Source: an uncultured Faecalibacterium sp. (GTDB lineage Bacteria > Bacillota > Clostridia > Oscillospirales > Ruminococcaceae). Taken from it: a stretch of DNA of 64,000 bases. Below are positions 56,171 to 64,000 of this stretch, piece after piece; position 1 is the first letter of the stretch; each line of letters begins with the position of its first letter. The notes beneath the pieces are model-generated. The model searched no databases, was not told the origin of the DNA, and worked only from the letters and a program-made list of their open reading frames with translations. Where the stretch lies: contig CAKSWU010000009.1 in assembly GCA_934513205.1 (NCBI GenBank), positions 1 through 64,000 on the forward strand. Direction: 5' to 3'. The translations under genes and the position numbers were made by a program.

Positions 56171-56653
56171 TCACTTCCGGATAGCCTTCATCAGACCACC
56201 GGCAGAGATGATATTCTGGATAAAGGGCGGGAAGGGCTGGGCGTGGAACACCTGCCCGGTGGTCTCGTCGGTGATGACGCCGGTGTCAAAGTCCACGCTC
56301 ACGGTGTCGCCTGCGCAGATGGCGTCCGCAGCCTCCGGGCACTCCATGATGGGCAGGCCGATGTTGATGCTGTTGCGGTAGAAGATGCGGGCAAAGCTCT
56401 TGGCGATGACCACCGAGATGCCTGCGGTCTTGATGCACAGGGGGGCGTGCTCCCGGGAGGAGCCGCAGCCGAAGTTCCAGCCGCCCACCATGATGTCGCC
56501 GTCCTTCACCTTCTTGACGAAGTCCTTGTCGATGTCCTCCATGCAGTGGCTGGCAAGCTCCTTGGCGTCCTGGGTGTTCAGGTGGCGTGCCGGAATGATG
56601 ACATCGGTGTCCACGTTGTCCGGGTATTTGAAAACAGAACCTCTTGCGTTCAT
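56171..56653 (-). CDS. leuD: 3-isopropylmalate dehydratase small subunit
   Basis: A 160-residue swivelling domain of isopropylmalate isomerase. GSVFKYPDNVDTDVIIPAR (in part), NFGCGSSREHAP and FYRNSINIGLP are characteristic. ATG 56653 is seven bases after AAGGAG; the ATG at 56659 is too close. It starts 18 bp after leuC. Confidence 0.95.
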   Translation of the reverse strand: MNARGSVFKYPDNVDTDVIIPARHLNTQDAKELASHCMEDIDKDFVKKVKDGDIMVGGWNFGCGSSREHAPLCIKTAGISVVIAKSFARIFYRNSINIGLPIMECPEAADAICAGDTVSVDFDTGVITDETTGQVFHAQPFPPFIQNIISAGGLMKAIRK

Positions 56654-56671
56654 GCTCATGCTCCTTTCGGG

Positions 56672-57931
56672 TCAGACCGTGCGGGGGTCGGTGATGCAGC
56701 CGGTCAGGGCGCTGGCGGCGGCGGTGGCGGGAGAGGCCAGATAGACCTCGCTGTCCACATGACCCATGCGTCCCACAAAGTTGCGGTTGGTGGTGGAAAC
56801 GCAGCGCTCGCCCGCTGCCAGAATGCCCATGTAGCCGCCCAGACAGGGACCGCAGGTGGGGGTGGATACGATGCAGCCTGCGTCAATGAAGGCGGTGGTC
56901 CAGCCCCGCAGGATGCACTCCTTATAGACGGCCATGGTGGCGGGGATGATGATGCCGCGCACCCCCTTGGCGATGTGCTTGCCCTTGAGGATGTTGTAGG
57001 CGGCTTCCATGTCCTCCAGCCGTCCGTTGGTGCAGCTGCCGATGACCACCTGATCAATCTTGATGCTGCCGCCCTCGCTGGCTTTGTGGGTGTTCTCGGG
57101 CAGATGGGGGTAGCTGACGGTGGGCTCCAGTGCGCTCAGGTCGATCTCGATGGTCTTTTCGTACTCGGCATCGGGGTCGGCGGTGTAGAACACCGGCTCA
57201 CGCTGGCTGCGGCCTGCCAGATAGCTGCGGGTCACCTCGTCCACCGGGAAGATGCCGTTCTTGGCACCGGCCTCAATGGCCATGTTGCAGATGCACAGGC
57301 GGTCGTCCATGGTCAGTCCTGCCACGCCCGGGCCGGTGAACTCCATGGACTTGTACAGCGCGCCGTCCACACCGATCATGCCGATGATGTGCAGGATCAG
57401 GTCCTTACCGGACACCCGGGGACCCAGCTTGCCGGTAAGCACGAACTTGATGGCAGAGGGCACCTTGAACCATGCCATGCCGGTAGCCATACCGGCGGCC
57501 ATATCGGTGGAGCCTACGCCGGTGGAGAAGGCACCCAGTGCACCGTAGGTGCAGGTGTGGCTGTCCGCGCCGATGACGCAGTCACCGGCGGTCACGATGC
57601 CTTTTTCCGGCAGCAGTGCGTGCTCGATGCCCATCTGGCCCACATCGTAGAAGTTGAGGATGTCGTACTTGTTGGCAAACTCCCGGCACTGCTTGGACTG
57701 GGTGGCGCTCTTGATGTCCTTGTTGGGCACAAAGTGGTCCAGCACGATGGCGATGTGCTCTTTGTCGAACACGGAGTCAAAACCGGCGCGCTCAAACTCG
57801 TTGATGGCCACCGGGGTGGTGATGTCGTTGCCCAGCACGATGTCCAGCTTTGCGTTGATGAGCTGGCCTGCCTTGACCTCCGGCAGTCCGGCGTGTGCGG
57901 CAAGGATCTTCTGCGTCAGGGTCATTCCCAT
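56672..57931 (-). CDS. leuC: 3-isopropylmalate dehydratase large subunit
   Basis: A 419-residue [4Fe-4S] isomerase subunit. Cluster cysteines lie in VIGSCTNGR and in TCGPCLGG; CVIGADSHTCTYGALGAFSTG (in part) is the active-site loop. Start ATG 57931 (MGMTLTQKI) follows AAGGAG; upstream codons are repeat D. Confidence 0.95.
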   Translation of the reverse strand: MGMTLTQKILAAHAGLPEVKAGQLINAKLDIVLGNDITTPVAINEFERAGFDSVFDKEHIAIVLDHFVPNKDIKSATQSKQCREFANKYDILNFYDVGQMGIEHALLPEKGIVTAGDCVIGADSHTCTYGALGAFSTGVGSTDMAAGMATGMAWFKVPSAIKFVLTGKLGPRVSGKDLILHIIGMIGVDGALYKSMEFTGPGVAGLTMDDRLCICNMAIEAGAKNGIFPVDEVTRSYLAGRSQREPVFYTADPDAEYEKTIEIDLSALEPTVSYPHLPENTHKASEGGSIKIDQVVIGSCTNGRLEDMEAAYNILKGKHIAKGVRGIIIPATMAVYKECILRGWTTAFIDAGCIVSTPTCGPCLGGYMGILAAGERCVSTTNRNFVGRMGHVDSEVYLASPATAAASALTGCITDPRTV

Positions 57932-57971
57932 GATGGTACTCTCCTTTTGATACTCTCTATTGGATAGGCGG

Positions 57972-58112
57972 CTTGCCATCTCAGCTTCGCTTCGCTCAGC
58001 AGCTCTCCCAAAGGGAGAGCCTTTGGCAGTCCACGTAAACTTCATCTCTTTGCCAAGGCCTCTCCCTTTGGGAGAGGTGGCACGGCGTAAGCCGTGACGG
58101 AGAGGGCGAGGA
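57972..58112. repeat. MITE-like repeat, copy D, inside the leu operon
   Basis: The right end is GAGAGGGCGAGG as in the other copies; the left end (CTTGCCATCTC) is decayed. Contains CTCTCCCAAAGGGAGAG and its complement. It lies between leuA and leuC. Confidence 0.72.
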
Positions 58113-58129
58113 CGCTGCCCTCTTTTTAA

Positions 58130-59782
58130 TTATTTATTATTGATGGCGCTCACCAGTGCCTTGATGCCGGCTACGATGATGTCGGTGTCGGTGCCGGCAC
58201 CCCATGTGACGGTGCCGTCGCCCCAGACAAGGCCCACATAGGAGGCGGCGCGGGAGGTGGAACCCTGGTCCAGACTGTGCTCCGAATAGCTTTCCAGATG
58301 GAAGTCCATGCCGGTGGCGCTCTGGATGGCGTTGGCAACGGCGTCCAGACGACCGTTGCCCACCGAGGTGACCACCTTGCGCTGACCATTCAGCTCCAGC
58401 GTGACGGCGGCGGAGATGCCGCTGCCCTGCGTGAAGTGGGCTTCCACCACGGACAGGGGCTTTGTCTTGTTGAGGAAGGCATCCTCAAAGATGTGCAGCA
58501 CCTCGTTTGCGCTCAGCTCCTTGTGGCTGTGGTCGGACACGCCCTTGACCTTGTAGCCCAGCGCCTCGCGCATCTTGGGCGGCAGGTCGTAGCCAAAGTT
58601 CTGCTCCAGTACAAAACCGATGCCGCCCTTGCCGCTCTGGCTGTTGATGCGGATGACGTCGGCGTCGTAGGTGCGTCCGATGTCGTGGGGGTCCACCGGG
58701 ATGTAAGGGCAGGTCCAGCGGTGCTCGCCGCGCTCCTTGCGGTAATTCATGCCCTTGGCGATGGCGTCCTGATGGCTGCCGGAGAAGGCGGCAAACACCA
58801 GCTGTCCGGCGTAGGGGGTGCGCTCGTAGATGTGCATCCGGGTCACCCGCTCGTAGGTCTCGCAGATGGCGGGCATGTCCGAGAAGTCCAGCTTGGGGTC
58901 TACGCCGTGGCTGTACATGTTCATGGCAAGGGTCACGGCGTCCACATTGCCGGTGCGCTCGCCGTTGCCGAACAGGCAGCACTCCACCCGCTGTGCACCC
59001 GCCAGCACTGCCAGCTCGGCGCAGGCAACGCCGGTGCCGCGGTCGTTGTGGGGGTGGGTGGAGATGATGACGCTGTCGCGGTATTTCAGGTGCTTGTCGC
59101 AGTATTCGATCTGGTTGGCGTAGACGTGCGGCATGCTCATCTCCACAGTCACCGGCAGGTTGATGATCATGGGGCGCTCCGGAGTGGGCTGCATGATGTC
59201 CAGCACGGCGTTGCACACCTCTACGGCGTAGTCCACTTCGGTGCCGGTGAAGCTCTCGGGGCTGTACTCGAACAGGAAGTTGCCCTCGTACTCCTGACTG
59301 AGCTGCTTGACCAGCTTTGCGCCGTCGGTGGCGATCTTCTTGATCTCCTCCTTGCTCTTGTGGAACACCTGTTCCCGCTGCGCTACCGAGGTGGAGTTAT
59401 AGAAGTGGATCACTGCCCGGGGCGCGCCCTTGACCGCCTCAAAGGTCTTGCGGATGATGTGGTCCCGGCACTGGGTCAGCACCTGCACCGTGACATCGGC
59501 GGGGATCATGTTCTTTTCGATCAGGGTGCGCAGGAACTCGTACTCGGTGTCGCTGGCGGCGGGGAAGCCCACCTCGATCTCCTTGAAGCCGATCTGGACC
59601 AGCATCTTGAAAAACTCCAGCTTTTCGTCCAGACTCATGGGCACGATCAGTGCCTGATTGCCGTCCCGCAGGTCCACGCTGCACCATGCGGGAGCTTTTT
59701 CGATATGATCTTTTTTGACCCAGCTGTCATAACCGGCGGGGACCGGGTAGTACCCCGGTGCGTACTTGGTAGCGTCCATCAT
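58130..59782 (-). CDS. leuA: 2-isopropylmalate synthase
   Basis: A 550-residue enzyme of the long LeuA type that condenses 2-ketoisovalerate and acetyl-CoA, the first leucine step. The barrel has VDLRDGNQALIVPM, GFKEIEVGFPAAS and ISTHPHNDRGTGVA with metal-binding His; the C-terminal regulatory domain (about 430-550) senses leucine in the family. ATG 59782 or 59779 follows GGAGG. Expression is set by the T-box upstream. Confidence 0.95.
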   Translation of the reverse strand: MMDATKYAPGYYPVPAGYDSWVKKDHIEKAPAWCSVDLRDGNQALIVPMSLDEKLEFFKMLVQIGFKEIEVGFPAASDTEYEFLRTLIEKNMIPADVTVQVLTQCRDHIIRKTFEAVKGAPRAVIHFYNSTSVAQREQVFHKSKEEIKKIATDGAKLVKQLSQEYEGNFLFEYSPESFTGTEVDYAVEVCNAVLDIMQPTPERPMIINLPVTVEMSMPHVYANQIEYCDKHLKYRDSVIISTHPHNDRGTGVACAELAVLAGAQRVECCLFGNGERTGNVDAVTLAMNMYSHGVDPKLDFSDMPAICETYERVTRMHIYERTPYAGQLVFAAFSGSHQDAIAKGMNYRKERGEHRWTCPYIPVDPHDIGRTYDADVIRINSQSGKGGIGFVLEQNFGYDLPPKMREALGYKVKGVSDHSHKELSANEVLHIFEDAFLNKTKPLSVVEAHFTQGSGISAAVTLELNGQRKVVTSVGNGRLDAVANAIQSATGMDFHLESYSEHSLDQGSTSRAASYVGLVWGDGTVTWGAGTDTDIIVAGIKALVSAINNK

Positions 59783-59808
59783 CCTGTTGACCTCCTGAAT
59801 AACATAAA

Positions 59809-59941
59809 GCCTTCACCCTTTAGGGGAAGGTGGCGCGTAGCGCCCGGATGAGAGGTGATCTCCCGCAGGCAGCTGCTTGCCTGCACCCTCATCAGTCACC
59901 TGTGGTGACAGCTTCCTCCGACCGGGGAAAAGCCTTTTGCC
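59809..59941. repeat. hairpin repeat of a second subfamily
   Basis: CTTCACCCTTTAGGGGAAGGTGGC and a mirrored CACCTGTGGTGACAGCTTCC part. Related in style to the other palindromic repeats but with different ends. It lies between the leu T-box terminator and leuA. Confidence 0.5.
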
Positions 59942-59959
59942 CTACTGCAGCCCGTTGTA

Positions 59960-60290
59960 CGAAAAAAGGCTCCCGTCTTTCAAGGCGAAAACCTTGAGAG
60001 ACGAGAACCTGCAAAAATCATCACAGGGCACCCGCGGTACCACTCTCTTTGCTGCGCGGAAAAGCGCAGCCGCTTTGCACGATCGGCCTTGGGGGCGAAT
60101 CGCTGCCCTTGTAACGGTGGGCGTCCGTCAGAGCCTACTGTCCGCTTCAGCTCTGCCGCTCAGGGGCCAGTATCCGAAGCCCTCTGCACCCGCCTTGCAC
60201 CACCCGGCGGCTCTCTGCACACAGAAGAAGATCGGTTTTTCCCCATCCTCGCATTTCACTTTTGGAAAGTGAAATCAGTTTAGCACGATT
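59960..60290 (-). promoter_or_regulatory. leucine T-box riboswitch
   Basis: On the minus strand: stem I with AGAGAGCCGCC distal loop, then the T-box motif GAGTGGTACCGCGGG (complement of 60033-60047) and a terminator (CTCAAGG/CCTTGA arms extended by CTCGTCTCT/AGACGGGAG, plus T run, 59960-60010). Folding stem I puts ATACTGG in the specifier loop, so the specifier is probably CTG (Leu), complement of 60168-60170, in keeping with leuA downstream. Confidence 0.93.
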
Positions 60291-60368
60291 CCGGGGCACT
60301 GTCAAGAAGTTTTGCTCAGGATAAAGATGAAACAAATTCACAAGAGAAACGCCAGAAATTTCCAAAAT

Positions 60369-62234
60369 TTAAGACTGCGGCTCTGCTGCGGGTGCAACGG
60401 CTTCGGCAGCGCAGGGACGGTCCAAAATCTCCATGAACTCCTCGCCGGTGATGGTCTCCTTCTGGTACAGATACTGCGCCAGCTCGTCCAGTTTTTCCCG
60501 GTTTTCGGTCAGGATGCGGATGGCCTTTTCGTGCTGGGCCCGGACCAGCTCCACCACCTTCCGGTCGATCTCGCACTGGGTCTGTGCGCTGCACGCCAGC
60601 GAGGTATCGCCGCCCAGATACTGGTTGGAGACGGTCTCCAGCGCCACCATGTCAAACTCCTCGCTCATGCCGTAGCGGGTCAGCATGGCGCGGGCCAGCT
60701 TTGTGGCCTGCTCAATGTCGTTGGACGCACCAGTGGTGATGGAGTGGAAGGCCACTTCCTCGGCGGCTCTGCCGCCGGTCAGGGTGGCGATCTTGTTTTC
60801 CAGCTCGGTCTTGTCCATCAGGTAGTGGTTGCCCTCGTCCACCTGCATGGTGTAGCCCAGCGCGCCGGAGGTGCGGGGGATGATGGTGATCTTCTGCACC
60901 GGGGCCGAGTGGGTCTGCTTTGCCGCCACAAGGGCGTGGCCGATCTCGTGGTAGGCCACGATGCACTTTTCCTTATCGGTCAGGATGGAGTTTTTCTTCT
61001 GGTAGCCGGCAATGACCACCTCGATGCTCTCCTCCAGGTCGGACTGGGTCACGCTCTTGCGGCCCGCCCGCACCGCGCGCAGGGCAGCTTCGTTGACGAT
61101 GTTGGCAAGCTCTGCACCGGAGGCACCGGACGCCATGCGCGCCACCGTGTTGAAGTCCACCCCCGGGGCAATCTTGACCTTTTTGGCGTGCACCTTCAAA
61201 ATCTCCTCGCGGCCCTTCAGGTCCGGCAGCTCCACCGGCACCCGGCGGTCGAACCGCCCGGGACGGGTCAGGGCGGGGTCCAGCGAATCCGGGCGGTTGG
61301 TGGCAGCCAGAATGATGACGCCGGTGTTGCCCTCAAAGCCGTCCATCTCGGTCAGCAGCTGGTTCAAAGTCTGCTCGCGCTCGTCGTTGCCGCCCAGTTG
61401 ACCGCTGTTGCGCTTCTGACCAATGGCGTCGATCTCGTCAATGAACACGATGCAGGGGGCTTTTTCTTTGGCCTGCTTGAACAGGTCGCGCACCTTGGAC
61501 GCGCCCATGCCCACGAACATCTCCACGAACTCAGAACCGGAAATGGAGAAGAAGGGTACGTTGGACTCGCCTGCCACAGCCTTTGCCAGCATGGTCTTGC
61601 CGGTGCCCGGAGGGCCCACCAGCAAAATGCCCTTGGGCATGGAGGCACCGATCTCTTCATATTGCTTGGGGTCGTGCAGGTAGTTGACGATCTCCTGCAG
61701 ATTCTCCTTGGCTTCGTCCTCGCCCGCCACGTCCGCAAAGCGGATGCCGTGGGTGGACTGCACATACACCTTGGCGTTGGATTTGCCCACGCCGCCGAAC
61801 ATCATGGAGCCGGGGCCGCCGCCTGCCTTTTCCATCAGCTTTTTGTTCATCTGATTGCCGATGAAGCTGAACAGAAGAATGGGCAGCACGAACCACAGCA
61901 GAAAGCTGAACACCGGCGAACCCTGCTCCACGATCTCGCTGGAAAAGCTGGCACCGGCATCGTACAGCCGCTGGGTCAGACCGGGGTCGTTCATCAGACC
62001 GGTCTTGTAGATCTGCTGGTCGGCTTTGTCGGTAAAGATGATCTGGTTGGACTCGATGTCCACCCGGCCGATGTCCTTTTTCTCGGTCATGCTCATAAAG
62101 GTGCCGTAGTCCACCTCTTTGATCTGACGCTCGGTGAGCCATGGCACCAGCACAAAGTTCAGCACCAGCAGCACCACAAGCACAAAGGCGTAGTAGATCG
62201 CCAGCGGCTTGCGGGAAGGCTTGACTTCTTTCAT
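60369..62234 (-). CDS. ftsH: ATP-dependent zinc metalloprotease FtsH
   Basis: A 621-residue membrane AAA protease. Two N-terminal helices (about 10-30, 100-120) flank an external domain. The AAA module has GPPGTGKT (about 209), Walker B CIVFIDEIDAIG and SRH. The zinc motif is HEIGH (about 430) rather than the usual HEAGH; HExxH is intact. Start ATG 62234 follows AGGAGG; the long open frame before it is not coding. Monocistronic. Confidence 0.95.
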   Translation of the reverse strand: MKEVKPSRKPLAIYYAFVLVVLLVLNFVLVPWLTERQIKEVDYGTFMSMTEKKDIGRVDIESNQIIFTDKADQQIYKTGLMNDPGLTQRLYDAGASFSSEIVEQGSPVFSFLLWFVLPILLFSFIGNQMNKKLMEKAGGGPGSMMFGGVGKSNAKVYVQSTHGIRFADVAGEDEAKENLQEIVNYLHDPKQYEEIGASMPKGILLVGPPGTGKTMLAKAVAGESNVPFFSISGSEFVEMFVGMGASKVRDLFKQAKEKAPCIVFIDEIDAIGQKRNSGQLGGNDEREQTLNQLLTEMDGFEGNTGVIILAATNRPDSLDPALTRPGRFDRRVPVELPDLKGREEILKVHAKKVKIAPGVDFNTVARMASGASGAELANIVNEAALRAVRAGRKSVTQSDLEESIEVVIAGYQKKNSILTDKEKCIVAYHEIGHALVAAKQTHSAPVQKITIIPRTSGALGYTMQVDEGNHYLMDKTELENKIATLTGGRAAEEVAFHSITTGASNDIEQATKLARAMLTRYGMSEEFDMVALETVSNQYLGGDTSLACSAQTQCEIDRKVVELVRAQHEKAIRILTENREKLDELAQYLYQKETITGEEFMEILDRPCAAEAVAPAAEPQS

Positions 62235-62315
62235 GGGGAGATCCCTCCTGTTCTTATCAATAAAAGAGCCTAAAAGAGCCGGGCCGCCTGCGGCAAAGCC
62301 CGGAAGGTCGTGTTC

Positions 62316-62324
62316 AGTATAACA
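62316..62324 (-). promoter_or_regulatory. extended -10 promoter for ftsH
   Basis: TGTTATACT on the minus strand fits an extended -10; no clear -35 seen. Confidence 0.4.
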
Positions 62325-62510
62325 CTTCGGGGCAGGGCGTGCCACGGTTTCGCAAAAACTTAAAAGTTTTTTTCCACCCCTGCAATATTCTGCGCCGCCG
62401 GTCCGTTTACAGGACAGAACGGCGGGACCGACACCCCCGCCGCAGTACCCATATCTGCAAAAACAAAGACATCCGCGGCGCTTGCCGCCGCAGCAATGGA
62501 GGTTATTCTT

Positions 62511-63122
62511 ATGAAGATCCAGAATCGTTTTGTCCGTACCGTCACCGGCACCGTTGTGGTGCTGGGAGCCGCCGCCATGCTCAGTGTGGGCGCTTTTGCC
62601 GCCGAGACAGCCGACCTTGCCGACCCCGTGGCAGCAGGCTATCTGCCCCCGCAGGAGCAGATGGTGCAGGGGGACATCGCCCTGCACAGCGCCGATGTGG
62701 CGATCGGCGAAAAGGACCCCGCCTATGCCGGCTACGGCGCACCGGAGGGGGATGCCATTCAGGGCAACATCATGCTGATCTCCGGCGATGAGCTGGAGGC
62801 TGCCGAGGCGCACTACACCGTCCGGGGCCTGTTTGGCAAGCAGCCGCTGTACACCGCCCGCCAGAAGGACGGCGTGCTGACGCTGGACGTGCCCGCCGGC
62901 TACGCTACCTTCCGCACCACCGTGGCGGATATGCAGACCCTGCTGAACAAGGGCGTGAGCACGCTGGTGTTCCAGACCGAGAAGGGCACCACCACCCTGA
63001 ACCTGTCTCTGCTGGTGGAGGGTCAGAAGGGCACCGACCGCGTGGTGCTGCGCCGCATGGGCAGCACCACCACCCTGAGCGTGGGCCTGCGCTGCCGCCG
63101 CGATCTGCTGATCGGCCGCTGA
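62511..63122 (+). CDS. secreted protein of unknown function
   Basis: A 203-residue exported protein. Signal peptide about 1-30 (VVVLGAAAMLSVGAFA). The mature part has an acidic 60-residue stretch, then a compact domain with TLDVPAGYATFRTTVADMQ and TTTLNLSLLVEGQKG. I do not recognise the family. ATG 62511 is eight bases after GGAGG. It has its own terminator and precedes an ABC system. Confidence 0.75.
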   Translation: MKIQNRFVRTVTGTVVVLGAAAMLSVGAFAAETADLADPVAAGYLPPQEQMVQGDIALHSADVAIGEKDPAYAGYGAPEGDAIQGNIMLISGDELEAAEAHYTVRGLFGKQPLYTARQKDGVLTLDVPAGYATFRTTVADMQTLLNKGVSTLVFQTEKGTTTLNLSLLVEGQKGTDRVVLRRMGSTTTLSVGLRCRRDLLIGR

Positions 63123-63146
63123 GCGCTGGACCGGAGCTGCCTCCTG

Positions 63147-63184
63147 AGGCTGCTGCACCAAGAAGGTGCGGCAGCCTTTTTTTG
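63147..63184 (+). terminator. terminator of the secreted-protein gene
   Basis: AGGCTGCTGCACC pairs with GGTGCGGCAGCCT, followed by seven T. Confidence 0.93.
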
Positions 63185-63224
63185 CTTTTATCTGTTAAGT
63201 TTTTGAAAATTTGCGCAGATGTCT

Positions 63225-63253
63225 TTGCAAAGTCTGACGGGAGATGTTATAGT
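63225..63253 (+). promoter_or_regulatory. promoter of the ABC ATPase gene
   Basis: TTGCAA and TATAGT with a 17-bp spacer, 44 bp before the start. Confidence 0.75.
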
Positions 63254-63296
63254 TAAATTGAAACATTATGCATTCCCGACAGAAAGGAAAAACGCC

Positions 63297-64000
63297 ATGG
63301 AACATTTTGTGGAGTTTGAGGATGTCTGCAAATATTACCAGACCGGCAGCGTGAAGATCGCCGCCGCCGACCACATGAGCTTTTATGTGGACAAGGGGGA
63401 GTTCTGCATCATCGTGGGTCCCTCCGGCGCGGGCAAGACCACCCTGCTGAACATTCTGGGCGGCATGGACAGCTGCGATGAGGGCAGCGTCTGGCTGGAC
63501 GGGCGGAACGTGGCATGCTTTACCCCCAAGGAGCTGACCACCTACCGCCGCTACGACGTGGGGTTCGTGTTCCAGTTCTACAATCTGGTGCAGAACCTGA
63601 CCGCGCTGGAAAATGTGGAGCTTGCCAGCGAGATCTGCCGTGACCCGCTGGACCCCGCCGAGACGCTGCGCAGCGTGGGGCTGGGCGAGCGGCTGAACAA
63701 CTTCCCCGCGCAGCTGTCCGGCGGCGAGCAGCAGCGCGTGTCCATCGCCCGCGCGCTGGCAAAGAACCCCAAGCTGCTGCTGTGTGACGAGCCTACCGGT
63801 GCGCTGGACTACAAGACCGGCAAGCAGGTGCTGGCCCTGCTGCAGGACACCTGCCGCCGCACCGGGCGCACCGTCATCGTCATTACCCACAACACCGCCC
63901 TGACCGGCATGGCAGACCGCATCATTCAGGTGCGCAGCGGTCAGATCGTGTCCAATCAGGTGAACGAGCACCCGGTTCCGGTGCAGGAGATCGAGTGGTG
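63297..64000 (+). CDS. ABC transporter ATP-binding protein, MacB/LolD type, 3' end cut
   Basis: The first 234 codons are in the window. Motifs: Walker A GPSGAGKTT (about 43), Q-loop VFQFYNLV, signature LSGGEQQRV and Walker B LLLCDEPTGALD. The next two bases are TG, so a stop may follow at once, as the length equals the family norm. Such ATPases pair with FtsX-like permeases for peptide or antibiotic export; the permease should lie just beyond the window. ATG 63297 follows AAAGGAAA. Confidence 0.93.
   Translation, partial: MEHFVEFEDVCKYYQTGSVKIAAADHMSFYVDKGEFCIIVGPSGAGKTTLLNILGGMDSCDEGSVWLDGRNVACFTPKELTTYRRYDVGFVFQFYNLVQNLTALENVELASEICRDPLDPAETLRSVGLGERLNNFPAQLSGGEQQRVSIARALAKNPKLLLCDEPTGALDYKTGKQVLALLQDTCRRTGRTVIVITHNTALTGMADRIIQVRSGQIVSNQVNEHPVPVQEIEW

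Noticed and set aside
60001..60290. Coding frames upstream of leuA
   Set aside because: The stretch is fully explained by the T-box leader.

Overview
The window looks like chromosomal DNA of a GC-rich gut Firmicute of the Ruminococcaceae/Oscillospiraceae, most likely Faecalibacterium. This rests on my recognition of the protein set (FabK-type fatty-acid synthesis, Rex, tepA-ftsK order, T-box leaders, pectin use through an ABC importer without its own ATPase, B12-dependent MetH with a separate reactivation protein) and on strong AGGAGG ribosome sites. It is not a database result.

Layout. 1-1530: 3' part of a serine-recombinase element cut by the window edge. 1791-3278: a HipA-like kinase without HipB and a helicase remnant. 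3455-9586: a T-box-controlled bile-acid/sodium-symporter-family carrier, a DUF819 membrane protein divergent from a dipeptide epimerase, PepD, and a small FMN-binding membrane protein. 9608-12571: glnS, a YitT-family protein, tRNA-Pro(TGG). 12927-21362: a ten-gene type II fatty-acid operon (acpP-accD-accA-fabH-fabK-fabK paralogue-fabD-fabG-fabF-fabZ) with overlapping starts and no accB or accC. 21554-23371: citrate synthase and a MarR regulator. 23413-30539: a pectin/rhamnogalacturonan locus (GH105, GH28, AraC regulator, two permeases, binding lipoprotein) with palindromic operators upstream. 31103-36335: tdk, rex, a TepA/ClpP-like protease and ftsK. 36577-43240: YgiQ, a metallo-beta-lactamase lipoprotein, and the split MetH system. 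43300-43556: a likely independent non-coding RNA. 43641-49172: PAP2 phosphatase, then a mobile-element zone with an HxlR/cupin pair between direct repeats, a second serine-recombinase element inverted relative to the first, an AT-rich methyltransferase, structured non-coding DNA, tRNA-Val(GAC) and a TetR regulator. 49445-54583: an MMPL exporter with a secreted partner, and LrgAB. 54913-60290: leucine operon leuA-leuC-leuD-leuB under a leucine T-box. 60369-64000: ftsH, a secreted protein and the ATPase of a MacB-type ABC system that runs off the window.

How the parts relate. Most of the window is housekeeping metabolism. The accessory signal is concentrated at 1-3300 and 44300-48500, where two closely similar recombinase elements in opposite orientation bracket about 44 kb of core genome. 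A MITE-like repeat with ends CTCGCCCTCTC/GAGAGGGCGAG occurs four times between genes, twice inside the leu operon.

No CRISPR array, rRNA, prophage structural module or antiphage operon was recognised. The least explained items are the att-like repeats around the HxlR/cupin pair, the non-coding RNA at 43.3-43.6 kb, the hairpin-rich spacer at 48.0-48.2 kb, and the TetR/MMPL/secreted-repeat-protein module.
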